Assembly (NCBI RefSeq): GCF_001941945.1 | Contig: NZ_CP015583.1 | Coordinates: 3,231,501-3,295,500 of the forward strand | Reading direction: 5' to 3' | Source: Roseomonas gilardii | GTDB lineage: Bacteria > Pseudomonadota > Alphaproteobacteria > Acetobacterales > Acetobacteraceae | Length of the DNA: 64,000 nt | Shown here: positions 55,687 to 64,000 of the stretch, one piece after another | Layout: each line of letters opens with the position of its first letter | Numbering within the stretch: the stretch's first letter is position 1 | The notes under the pieces: generated by a model | Database searches by the model: none | Told to the model about the DNA's origin: nothing | Seen by the model: the letters and a program-made list of their open reading frames with translations, nothing else | Made by a program: the position numbers and the translations under genes

Positions 55687-56073
55687 ATGCCCGTCAGCGG
55701 CCTTCCGCCCTATGAAGACGGCAACATCTTCGCCCGCATCCTGCGTGGCGAGTTGCCGGCCAAGACGATCCACGAGGATGAGTGGGCGGTCGCCTTCCAC
55801 GACATCGCCCCCCAGGCGCCCATCCACGTCCTGGTGATCCCGCGCGGCCGCTACGTCTCGCTGGCGGATTTCGCCGGCAAGGCCAGCGAGGCCGAACTCG
55901 CCGGCTTCTGGCGCGCCGTGGCCAAGGTCGCCCGGGATCTGGGCCTGGAGCAGCCGGGCTATCGCATCCTGTCCAACATGGGGGAGAATGCCGGGCAGGA
56001 GGTGCCGCATTTCCATGTCCATCTCTTCGGTGGCAGGCCGCTGGGGCGGATGCTCTCCCCGGCCGAAGGCTGA
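55687..56073 (+). CDS. HIT family protein (HinT-like)
   Basis: 128 residues. Histidine triad HFHVHLFGG is near the C-terminus, preceded by EDEWAVAFHDIAPQAPIHVLVIPR and ILSNMGENAGQEVPHFH. It probably hydrolyses adenosine phosphoramidates, like HinT. Start ATG 55687 has GGAGGAA upstream. It follows hisE, the usual order in Alphaproteobacteria, with 199 bp between them. Confidence 0.92.
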   Translation: MPVSGLPPYEDGNIFARILRGELPAKTIHEDEWAVAFHDIAPQAPIHVLVIPRGRYVSLADFAGKASEAELAGFWRAVAKVARDLGLEQPGYRILSNMGENAGQEVPHFHVHLFGGRPLGRMLSPAEG

Positions 56074-56120
56074 GCGGAGGCCGTGACCCCGCCGGCGCCC
56101 CTTCCGACCGCCCCTCCGGC

Positions 56121-56963
56121 ATGAGCGCCGCCGAGGCCCGGGCCGCGCTCGACGCGGCGGGGGGCCTGCCCGACCCGGAGCTGGACCTCGTCGCCGTCGC
56201 CCTCCAGTTCGCGCGCATCGACGCGCCGGAGGCCGACTGGCAGACGGCGCAGGCGCGGCTCTCCGCCCTGGCGCGGGAAACGGTCCAGGCCGCCATGGCC
56301 GACCCCGAGGCGGATGGCGGCGACCCGGAGGCGCGGCGCGCCCTGCTGGCAGGGGTGATCCACGGCGCCGGCGGCTACCATGGCGATTCCGAGAGCTACG
56401 ACGATCCCGCCAACGCCAACCTGATCCGCGTCACCGAACGGCGGTGCGGCCTGCCGGTGGCGCTGGGCATCCTCTGGCTGCACGCGGCGGAGGCCGCCGG
56501 CTGGGGCGCGCACGGCATCGACTTCCCCGGCCATTTCCTGCTGGGCATCGAGGGCGCGCGCGGCCAGGTGGTGACCGACCCCTTCTCCGGCGGCCAGCCC
56601 CTGGGCCCGCGCGAGCTGCGGAACCTGCTCAAGGCCGTGGAGGGCGAGCGCGCCGAGCTGCGCCCCGGCCTGCTGGCGCCGATGGGCAAGCGCGCCGTGC
56701 TGCTGCGGCTGCAGAACAACATCAAGCTGCGCCGCCTGCGCGCCGGCGACGTGCCGGGCGCCCTGTCCTGCACCGAGGACATGCTGCGCCTCGCCCCCGA
56801 TGCCGCGATGCTGTGGCGCGAGGCCGGGTTGATGAACCAGCGCCTGGACCGCATCGGCGCCGCCATCGCCAGCCTGGAGCGTTTCCTGGAACTGGCCGGA
56901 GCCGGCGAATCCGCCGAGCGCATCCGCCAGCTCATCGAGGAACTGCGGCAAAGGCTGAACTGA
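56121..56963 (+). CDS. SirB1-like transglutaminase-fold protein with tetratricopeptide segment
   Basis: 280 residues. The conserved block PANANLIRVTERRCGLPVALGILWLHAAEAAGWGAHGIDFPGHFLL is the SirB1/YchA signature (transglut_core2), including a cysteine-histidine arrangement. The C-terminal part (LRAGDVPGALSCTEDMLRLAPDAAMLWREAGLMNQRLDRIGAAIASLERFLEL) forms helical TPR-like hairpins. Biochemical function is unknown. About 48 bp downstream of the HIT gene and probably co-transcribed. Confidence 0.83.
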   Translation: MSAAEARAALDAAGGLPDPELDLVAVALQFARIDAPEADWQTAQARLSALARETVQAAMADPEADGGDPEARRALLAGVIHGAGGYHGDSESYDDPANANLIRVTERRCGLPVALGILWLHAAEAAGWGAHGIDFPGHFLLGIEGARGQVVTDPFSGGQPLGPRELRNLLKAVEGERAELRPGLLAPMGKRAVLLRLQNNIKLRRLRAGDVPGALSCTEDMLRLAPDAAMLWREAGLMNQRLDRIGAAIASLERFLELAGAGESAERIRQLIEELRQRLN

Positions 56964-57002
56964 GCAGGTTTCCCCTTTTGGCCCGTGCCGGGGCGCGCTT
57001 AG

Positions 57003-57320
57003 ATGATGGGGATGAGTGAAGTCGTCAGCCTGCGGCCCGCCCAGGGCCCCTCCCTTCGTGGTTCCCCGGAGGACAGGATCTGGGCGGTGATCGCCTCGGT
57101 CGGCAAGACCAACCGCGTGGCCAATATCTACGCCAGCCGGGATGCCGCCCTGGCGGACCGGAACTGGCGCGAGCAGCAGGTCCGCGCCTACGCCACCTTC
57201 CTGCGCAGCAGCGAACAGCCCGTACCGCATTACAGCGTGGCGCCGATCCGCCGCGCCGACCTGCCGCGCAAATGGACGCCCCTGCCGGCGCTGGGCTTCC
57301 TGCGGGGACAGTTCGCCTAG
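57003..57320 (+). CDS. Hypothetical protein
   Basis: About 105 residues. No family recognised. It is hydrophilic, with VIASVGKTNRVANIYASRDAALADRNWREQQVRAYATFLR in the centre. Three in-frame ATGs (57003, 57006, 57012) could start it; none has a strong ribosome site. It is the last gene of the plus-strand run before convergent DMT exporter. Coding potential is supported by the codon pattern and its tight placement after the SirB1-like gene. Confidence 0.6.
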   Translation: MMGMSEVVSLRPAQGPSLRGSPEDRIWAVIASVGKTNRVANIYASRDAALADRNWREQQVRAYATFLRSSEQPVPHYSVAPIRRADLPRKWTPLPALGFLRGQFA

Positions 57321-57370
57321 GCAGTGCGGACAGGGACGACGCGCGCCATGATGCCCCGCCGGGGCACCGG

Positions 57371-58270
57371 TCACGCTGCCTGCCGCAGCCGGCGGAGAAC
57401 CCGCCCGTCCAGCGCCACCAGCCCCATCCCCACGAGCACCATCCCCCCGACCTGGGCCAGCGAGAGCCGCTCGTGCAGAATGCCCACGCCCAGCAGGATC
57501 GCGCTGACCGGCACCAGCATGGTGACCAGGGAGGTGTTCGTGGCCCCGACCGTGCCGATCAGGCGGAAGTAGAGGATATAGGCCAGGGCCGTGGAGAGCA
57601 GCGCCAGGCCGGCCAGGGCGGCCCAGGTCGCCGCGCCCGGCGCGGCGACCTGCCAGGGCCGGTCGACCAGCAGCGCGAGCGGGAGCGCCATGACCGTGGT
57701 CGTCGCGATCTGCCCGAAGGCGCCCTGGGCAGGCTCGATGCCCATCCTGCGGAAGCGCCGGCCATAGGTATTGGCGAGGCTGTAACAGAGCGCCGCCCCC
57801 AGGCAGGCCAGCACGCCGGGAAGCGCGCCGCCCGATCCGGGCGCGACCGCGCCGCCCAGCAGCACGACGACGCCCGCCAGCCCGAGCGCGACCCCGGCCA
57901 GCTTGTCCCAGGACAGCTTCTCGTCATCGGTCAGGGCATGGGCGACCAGGATGGCGAAGACCGGCGTCGTGGCGTTGATGATGGAGGCCAGCCCGCTGCC
58001 GATGAAGGTCTGCCCCCAGAAGATCAGCGTGAAGGGGACGAGGCTGTTCAGCAGCCCCATGCCGAAGAAGGCCCGCCACAGACCCATCCCGGCCGGGACC
58101 GGGATGCCGCGCAGCCGCAGGTAGAGCCACAGGGCGCAGGTGGCGATGCCGACGCGCACCAGCACCACGGTCAGGGGCGGCAGCTCGGCCAGCGCGACCT
58201 TCGAGAAGAAGAAGGAGCCGCCCCAGAGGAGCGAGAGGAGACCGAGCAGCCCCCAGTCCGACAAACGCAT
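57371..58270 (-). CDS. DMT superfamily (EamA) transporter
   Basis: About 299 residues, ten predicted membrane helices in two EamA repeats. Conserved stretches: GLLSLLWGGSFFFSKVALAELPPLTVV, FTLIFWGQTFIGSGLASIINATTPVF, and GATNTSLVTMLVPVSAILLG. Such exporters move amino acids or drugs outwards; the substrate is unknown. ATG 58270 is used; a TTG at 58288 with GAGG nine bases upstream is an alternative start. Confidence 0.87.
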   Translation of the reverse strand: MRLSDWGLLGLLSLLWGGSFFFSKVALAELPPLTVVLVRVGIATCALWLYLRLRGIPVPAGMGLWRAFFGMGLLNSLVPFTLIFWGQTFIGSGLASIINATTPVFAILVAHALTDDEKLSWDKLAGVALGLAGVVVLLGGAVAPGSGGALPGVLACLGAALCYSLANTYGRRFRRMGIEPAQGAFGQIATTTVMALPLALLVDRPWQVAAPGAATWAALAGLALLSTALAYILYFRLIGTVGATNTSLVTMLVPVSAILLGVGILHERLSLAQVGGMVLVGMGLVALDGRVLRRLRQAA

Positions 58271-58299
58271 GCCATGGGGCTTGGGCAAAGGGTGGGACC

Positions 58300-58529
58300 T
58301 CGTGGTGGTGCGGGGCGGATTCGGCCGCCCTCGGCGTTCCGCCCCTTTTGCCGGGATCCGCCCCCGCCCCCAAGCGGCCTCCCTGCGGGCGCGGCCCTTC
58401 CCCGTCCACTACGGCTGGCTGCCCGCCGGGCGCTGGGATGTGGAATGCCTGACGAACCTCGACGCGGTGCCGGAGAAGGGCGCGCATCTGGCCCTGGGCA
58501 GGCCGGGCCGGGTGATCGCCCTGGCCTGA
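58300..58529 (+). pseudogene. Possible C-terminal remnant of a cyclase-family (kynurenine formamidase-like) protein
   Basis: Only about 75 residues of open frame, beginning with no clear start codon. The end WDVECLTNLDAVPEKGAHLALGRPGRVIALA has the LTNLD...P..GA pattern found near the C-terminus of cyclase-family amidohydrolases. The rest of such a protein is absent upstream, where the DMT exporter is on the other strand. It could be a gene remnant or a chance frame. Confidence 0.25.
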
Positions 58530-58551
58530 GGCGGATGCGCCGCCCGCGCAC

Positions 58552-58585
58552 GAAAAAGGGCGGCGCACCCTTCGGCACGCCGCCC
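58552..58585 (-). terminator. Rho-independent terminator of typA
   Basis: Read on the minus strand, GGGCGGCG and CGCCGCCC (8 bp) enclose a 12 nt loop, followed by TTTTTC. It starts about 40 bp past the typA stop. Confidence 0.75.
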
Positions 58586-58624
58586 CGTTTCGGTCCCGGG
58601 GGCACTTGGCCCCGGGGGTGTGGC

Positions 58625-60454
<1,830 letters not shown>

Positions 60455-60758
60455 GAGCAGGGATGTCCCGGTAGCGTTGCGCAAGCCGGAAATGCCCCGA
60501 CAGCGCCATGTTGCGGCACACAAATAGGCGACCGGGCGGCAAAAAGCGAGTGTTGAAGCCTTGCGCCGGGCTCGCCGCAGACGCGCGCGCCTGTTCCCAG
60601 GATGGGAAAGGCGGGTTCCGGCTCCATCAGAACCCAGAATCCGCCTCCTGGGAAGCCGCTCCGTAGCCTGTCACCCGTGAAGGTCACAAAAACTTCCGGA
60701 ACGACCGCCCGGGGGGAAAGGCCGGCCCGGGAACCTCCGGCCCGGCCTTCCCTTCGCG

Positions 60759-61337
60759 TCAGCGCATCGGCGGCGGCGGCATGCTGCCCGGAGGGGGAGG
60801 CGGCATGCTGCCGGGAGGCGGGGGCGGCATCGGGCGCATGCCGGGCGGCGGCGGGGCCGGGCGGCTCAGCGCCGCATCCGCCTCGTTCAGCGCGGCCAGC
60901 GAGGCCCGGGCATCGCGGCGCATCAGCGCGGCGCGGGCCTGGGACAGCGCCCGCACCACCGGGCCCTCATAGGGTCGGCCCGCCTGGGCCAGAACCTCGG
61001 CATTGGCGGCGGAGGCGCTGGGCGCCGTCGCCGAGAGGCTGCGGGTCAGGATGCGGCTTTCCGCCCGCTCCACGAACTCGTTGGCCTGGCCGAACTGGCG
61101 CCGCGCCACGGCGGCACGGGCCGAGGTCAGGAAGCCGTGGATATCGTTGATGTCGCTCTGGTCGGCCTGACGGGCGATCTGGTTCTGGCCCGGCACCGTG
61201 GGCACGGCGGCGGGGTTCCCATGGGCGCGTTGCATCTCGCTGATGGCGCTCTGGGCCCGGGCGGGCGCGGGTGCCGTCAGCGCCAGGGCGGAGAGCGCCA
61301 CCGCGCTCAGGGAAAGGGATAGGAAGCGCGTGGACAT
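60759..61337 (-). CDS. Hypothetical secreted protein with PPPPGSM repeats
   Basis: 192 residues with a Sec signal peptide (MSTRFLSLSLSAVALSALALTAPAPARAQ). The mature part has helical stretches FLTSARAAVARRQFGQANEFVERAESRILTR and VVRALSQARAALMRRDARASLAALNEADAAL, and a proline-rich tail with repeated PPPPPGSM units. No family recognised; the helices suggest a periplasmic protein, possibly with a tail binding peptidoglycan or another partner. It is the downstream member of a loose minus-strand group of small envelope proteins. Confidence 0.75.
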   Translation of the reverse strand: MSTRFLSLSLSAVALSALALTAPAPARAQSAISEMQRAHGNPAAVPTVPGQNQIARQADQSDINDIHGFLTSARAAVARRQFGQANEFVERAESRILTRSLSATAPSASAANAEVLAQAGRPYEGPVVRALSQARAALMRRDARASLAALNEADAALSRPAPPPPGMRPMPPPPPGSMPPPPPGSMPPPPMR

Positions 61338-61488
61338 GATTTCTCCTCGTTTCTTCCGGTCTTCGTTCCGGGTTCGGAAGGGGGCGAGAGCCCGGCCTGG
61401 GCCGGGCCCCGCGAAATCCGGTCCGGCGGCAGGCAGCCTGTGCCAACAGCGGACCGGAAGGAAGGGGGCCGGACGCGGCGGCGCTGGG

Positions 61489-61734
61489 TCAGTCCGTGAT
61501 CCGGGCCGGCGAGTTGGCGTCCACCGTCGGCTCCATGCCGTCGCGGCTCGGACGCAGGGAGGTCAGCGGGCGGTCCATGTCCCGCCCCGGCACGAGCTGG
61601 GTCGGGGCGAGGCCCGCCGAATAGGGCGCCGTCGCCGCGGCGGCCCCGGTGCCAGGGGGGCGGTCGCCGGCACAGGCCGCCAGGCCGGCCAGCATGGCCG
61701 TGGCCGCGGCAAGGCGGATCAGGGCTCTGGGCAT
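61489..61734 (-). CDS. Small putative lipoprotein
   Basis: 81 residues. The signal peptide ends at a lipobox LAAC (MPRALIRLAAATAMLAGLAAC), then a short disordered mature region (PSRDGMEPTVDANSPARITD). ATG 61734 follows GAGGAGAGAACC. No family recognised; an envelope role is inferred from the lipobox only. Confidence 0.65.
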   Translation of the reverse strand: MPRALIRLAAATAMLAGLAACAGDRPPGTGAAAATAPYSAGLAPTQLVPGRDMDRPLTSLRPSRDGMEPTVDANSPARITD

Positions 61735-61933
61735 GGTTCTCTCCTCATCGGAGCGCGGTTTCGTCCGGGGGGACATGGGCGATCAACCTCCCCCGCGCGG
61801 GAAGGTTGCCAGCCTGTCCCCGGCCCATGGCGGCATGGAGGCGGAAGCATGGCCTCCCCGCGCCGGGCGACAGGGGCGGCGCGCCCCGCCCCTCCCCGGA
61901 AAGCAGGGACTGGAAAAGGCCGGGCACGGCGGA

Positions 61934-62455
61934 TCAGGCGCCCGGCACGCGGCCGCCGACCTCGCGCAGGCAGGCTTCCTCGGTCACGCGGCCGGTTCCG
62001 GCGGCGCGTGCCGCGGCCCAGGCGACCAGCATCTCCCGCCCGGCCGGATAGAGGATCAGGTCGAGCTGGCAGCGCTGGCCGCTGTAGAGCCAGATCTCCG
62101 CCGGCCCCTCGGCCCGCCGGAAGACCGGCTCGCCCAGGGCGGCGCGGACGGCGGGGCCCGTCTGGCCCCGCAGGCTCGCCACGCTGGCGGGCGGCGTGCC
62201 GGGGCGCAGCGCCACAGCGGGCTGCACCGCCGCCGGTCCGGCCGTCCCGCCCGGTGCCCCATCCGGCACCCCATCCGGCGCCCCGGCGGGCAGCGGGTTC
62301 TCGCCGGATACGGCGATCAGGCTGGCGCGGTAGTTCCGCATCACCTCGTCCAGGACCGCGCCGCGATCCGGCAGCCCGTCCGCCGGCCCCGCGCAGGCGG
62401 CCAGCAGGGGCACAAGAAGAAGGGGGCAGGCCCTGAAGAGCCCGCCCCCTCGCAT
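61934..62455 (-). CDS. Putative lipoprotein with SmpA/OmlA-like domain
   Basis: About 173 residues. N-terminal signal with lipobox LLAAC. The C-terminal half (SVASLRGQTGPAVRAALGEPVFRRAEGPAEIWLYSGQRCQLDLILY) has the 'L-G....V...LG.P.....G....W.Y' pattern of BamE/SmpA-fold proteins. It is not clear whether it works with the BAM complex. Start ATG 62455 is chosen because it is followed immediately by the signal peptide; 62485 is an in-frame alternative. Lies 33 bp downstream of the bactofilin gene. Confidence 0.7.
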   Translation of the reverse strand: MRGGGLFRACPLLLVPLLAACAGPADGLPDRGAVLDEVMRNYRASLIAVSGENPLPAGAPDGVPDGAPGGTAGPAAVQPAVALRPGTPPASVASLRGQTGPAVRAALGEPVFRRAEGPAEIWLYSGQRCQLDLILYPAGREMLVAWAAARAAGTGRVTEEACLREVGGRVPGA

Positions 62456-62488
62456 CCGGTGTGCGGCGGCACGGTGCCGCCCCATGGA

Positions 62489-63223
62489 TCAGACCTCGGC
62501 AGGCTCGGCGCTGGGGAAGGCCGGCACGCCCATGCGCGGCGGGTTGTTGTCCGTCAGCATCTCCATGCGGCCGGACAGCTGCCCGCCATCCTCGACCTGC
62601 AGGCGGCGGCAGCGGGCCACGCCCAGCACCCGGCCGGTGGCGCGGATGACGAGGTTGCCGCGGGCGGTGATGGTGCCGTCGAACACGCCGGCGACCTCGG
62701 CATTCTCGACCTCGACCTCGCCCTTGAACACGCCGGTGCCGCTGATGTTCAGCTCATGGGCGTGGATCATCTGGCTCTCGACCGTGCCCTCGACCACCAG
62801 GCGCTCGGCGTCGGAGACCGTGCCCTGCAGGCTGATGCCCTTGCCGACCACGAGGGTGCGGCGCTCGGCCTCCTGCGGCGCCTGCGGGCGCTGCGGCGCC
62901 GCCGAGGCGGGCAGCGGGCCACCCATGGGGCCGGACGGCGCGCCGGGGCGCGGCTGCGCGCCGGGGAAGGGGCTGGGCTGGGCGTTGGGCGCGGTGTTCA
63001 TTCCGGGATTCATCCCTCCGGGGTTCATGCCTTGGGGCAGGCCCGGCATGGCGTTCGGCTTCGGCGGCAGGCTCATGGCGGGGTCCTTCGCGGCGCCCGC
63101 CGGCGGCGCCGGGCGGAAGGGCGGCACGGTCAGTTCTGGATCACGGGCAACAGGCACTGCGGCCGACGAAGCCTCGGGCGCGGGCGGAACAGCATCCTCC
63201 CGCTTGCGTCGGAAGACGGACAT
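62489..63223 (-). CDS. Bactofilin (polymer-forming cytoskeletal protein)
   Basis: 244 residues. Core DUF583 beta-helix: TLVVGKGISLQGTVSDAERLVVEGTVESQMIHAHELNISGTGVFKGEVEVENAEVAGVFDGTITARGNLVIRATGRVLGVARCRRLQVEDG. The first 110 residues are Pro/Gly/Met-rich and disordered (repeats of the GMNPGG type). Bactofilins form filaments involved in cell shape and stalk or envelope organisation. ATG 63223 has GGGGGAG seven bases upstream. Confidence 0.9.
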   Translation of the reverse strand: MSVFRRKREDAVPPAPEASSAAVPVARDPELTVPPFRPAPPAGAAKDPAMSLPPKPNAMPGLPQGMNPGGMNPGMNTAPNAQPSPFPGAQPRPGAPSGPMGGPLPASAAPQRPQAPQEAERRTLVVGKGISLQGTVSDAERLVVEGTVESQMIHAHELNISGTGVFKGEVEVENAEVAGVFDGTITARGNLVIRATGRVLGVARCRRLQVEDGGQLSGRMEMLTDNNPPRMGVPAFPSAEPAEV

Positions 63224-63497
63224 GAAGCTGCTCCCCCTTTTTTGCGTTGAGCACCCACCGGAACGGTCTCCCCTCGGCCCGGCGGTCCCGGCTGGCGCGG
63301 CCCCCGCCGCGCACTTCCGGGACCCACCGGCTAGCACGCTGGCGTGACGATCATCAATTGTGGCTGATCGGCACGGAGGGTGTTGCAGAATCGCCATCCC
63401 CGCGCCCACGCAGACGGAATCACCCCTGGATTCCCCCGGCAGGCTGACGTCCGGCGCCATGCCTGCTACGCCCGCACTCCCTTTCCGGAGTCCGCGC

Positions 63498-64000
63498 ATG
63501 ACCGCCCCGTCCCTCGACATCCTCGGCATCGGCAATGCCATCGTGGATGTGATCGCCCGTGCGGAGCCGGACCTGCTGCGCGCCCGTGGCCTGACGCCCG
63601 GCGAGATGCGCCTGATCGACACCGCCGAGGCCGACGCCCTCTATGCCGTGATGGGGCCGGGGACGGAAAGCAGCGGCGGTTCCGCCGGCAACACCTGCGC
63701 CGTCGCGGCGGGGCTGGGGGCGAAGGTGGGCTATCTCGGCAAGGTCGCCGACGACCAGCTCGGCCGGGTCTTCGCGCATGACATGCGGGCCATCGGCGTA
63801 CATTTTCCGACCGCGCCCTCGACCGGCGGCACGCCCACCGCGCGCTGCCTGATCCTGGTGACACCGGACGGACAGCGGACCATGAGCACCTATCTCGGCG
63901 CCTGCGTCGAGTTCGGCCCGGCGGATGTGGACGAGGCCGCCGTGCGCGGGGCGAAGGTGACCTACATGGAGGGCTATCTCTTCGACCCGCCGGCGGCGCA
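63498..64000 (+). CDS. PfkB family carbohydrate kinase / adenosine kinase (partial)
   Basis: 167 codons to the right edge of the window. N-terminus LDILGIGNAIVDVIARAEPDLLRARGL, then GPGTESSGGSAGNTCAVAAGLGAKVGYLGKVADDQLG (substrate-binding signature of PfkB kinases) and TARCLILVTPDGQRTMSTYLGAC, which matches adenosine-kinase-like members common in Alphaproteobacteria. The C-terminal ATP site lies beyond the window, so the substrate cannot be settled. Start ATG 63498; the gene is divergent from bactofilin. Confidence 0.88.
   Translation, partial: MTAPSLDILGIGNAIVDVIARAEPDLLRARGLTPGEMRLIDTAEADALYAVMGPGTESSGGSAGNTCAVAAGLGAKVGYLGKVADDQLGRVFAHDMRAIGVHFPTAPSTGGTPTARCLILVTPDGQRTMSTYLGACVEFGPADVDEAAVRGAKVTYMEGYLFDPPAA

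Overview
The window is very GC-rich chromosomal DNA with gene content and order typical of Alphaproteobacteria. The mix of families (Bug/TctC-type binding protein, EipB, bactofilin, DUF2232 between rpsR and rplI, CckA-like kinase next to recA and flagellar export genes) suggests Acetobacteraceae, possibly a Roseomonas-like organism. That placement is inference: there is no rRNA gene in the window. No tRNA gene, transposase, integrase, prophage or CRISPR array was seen. About 70 real genes are present; most long antisense frames are GC-driven shadows.

Layout. 1-6 kb: the start of dnaB, an acyltransferase, the first copy of a 316-318 bp structured repeat, cfa, then rplI-DUF2232-rpsR-rpsF. 6-11 kb: a solitary cysteine-patterned small protein, a zinc alcohol dehydrogenase and alaS. 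11-20 kb: accessory metabolism and stress genes (Bug-type binding protein, SDR, DUF488, an NsrR-like regulator divergent from flavohemoglobin hmp with two operator palindromes, repeat copy 2, FAD amine oxidase, DUF427, creatininase, GFA, peptide-type binding protein). 20-28 kb: recA with an SOS box, a CckA-like hybrid kinase and the flagellar block flhB-fliR-fliQ-fliE-flgC-flgB, divergent from fliO-fliP. 28-38 kb: OprB porin, eipB, aspS, rnd, CsbD, an AI-2E-family transporter with an extra C-terminal domain, repeat copy 3 and an enolase-superfamily enzyme. 38-39 kb: a brnT-brnA toxin-antitoxin pair starting inside a perfect palindrome. 39-56 kb: hslVU, a frameshifted tonB, and the histidine genes hisB-DUF2628-hisH-GNAT-hisA-HAD, interrupted by about 7.7 kb (two tandem secreted beta-repeat paralogues, RidA, DSD1-type PLP enzyme, glucokinase, binding protein) before hisF-hisE-HIT. 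56-64 kb: SirB1-like protein, DMT exporter, typA, several small envelope proteins, bactofilin and the start of a PfkB-family sugar/adenosine kinase.

Three neighbourhoods that are usually tight in Alphaproteobacteria (rplI/dnaB, recA/alaS, hisA/hisF) are each split here by accessory cargo. The most unusual feature is the repeat. Its three copies have near-identical length and orientation, contain serial hairpins supported by G-U or compensated pairs, and each fills the gap between two convergent genes. Other items to follow up are the Cys-rich helical protein at 6.2 kb, the 38 bp palindrome over the brnT start, the paired NsrR boxes, a probable CTG start for hisF, and the tandem secreted-protein paralogues inside the his locus.
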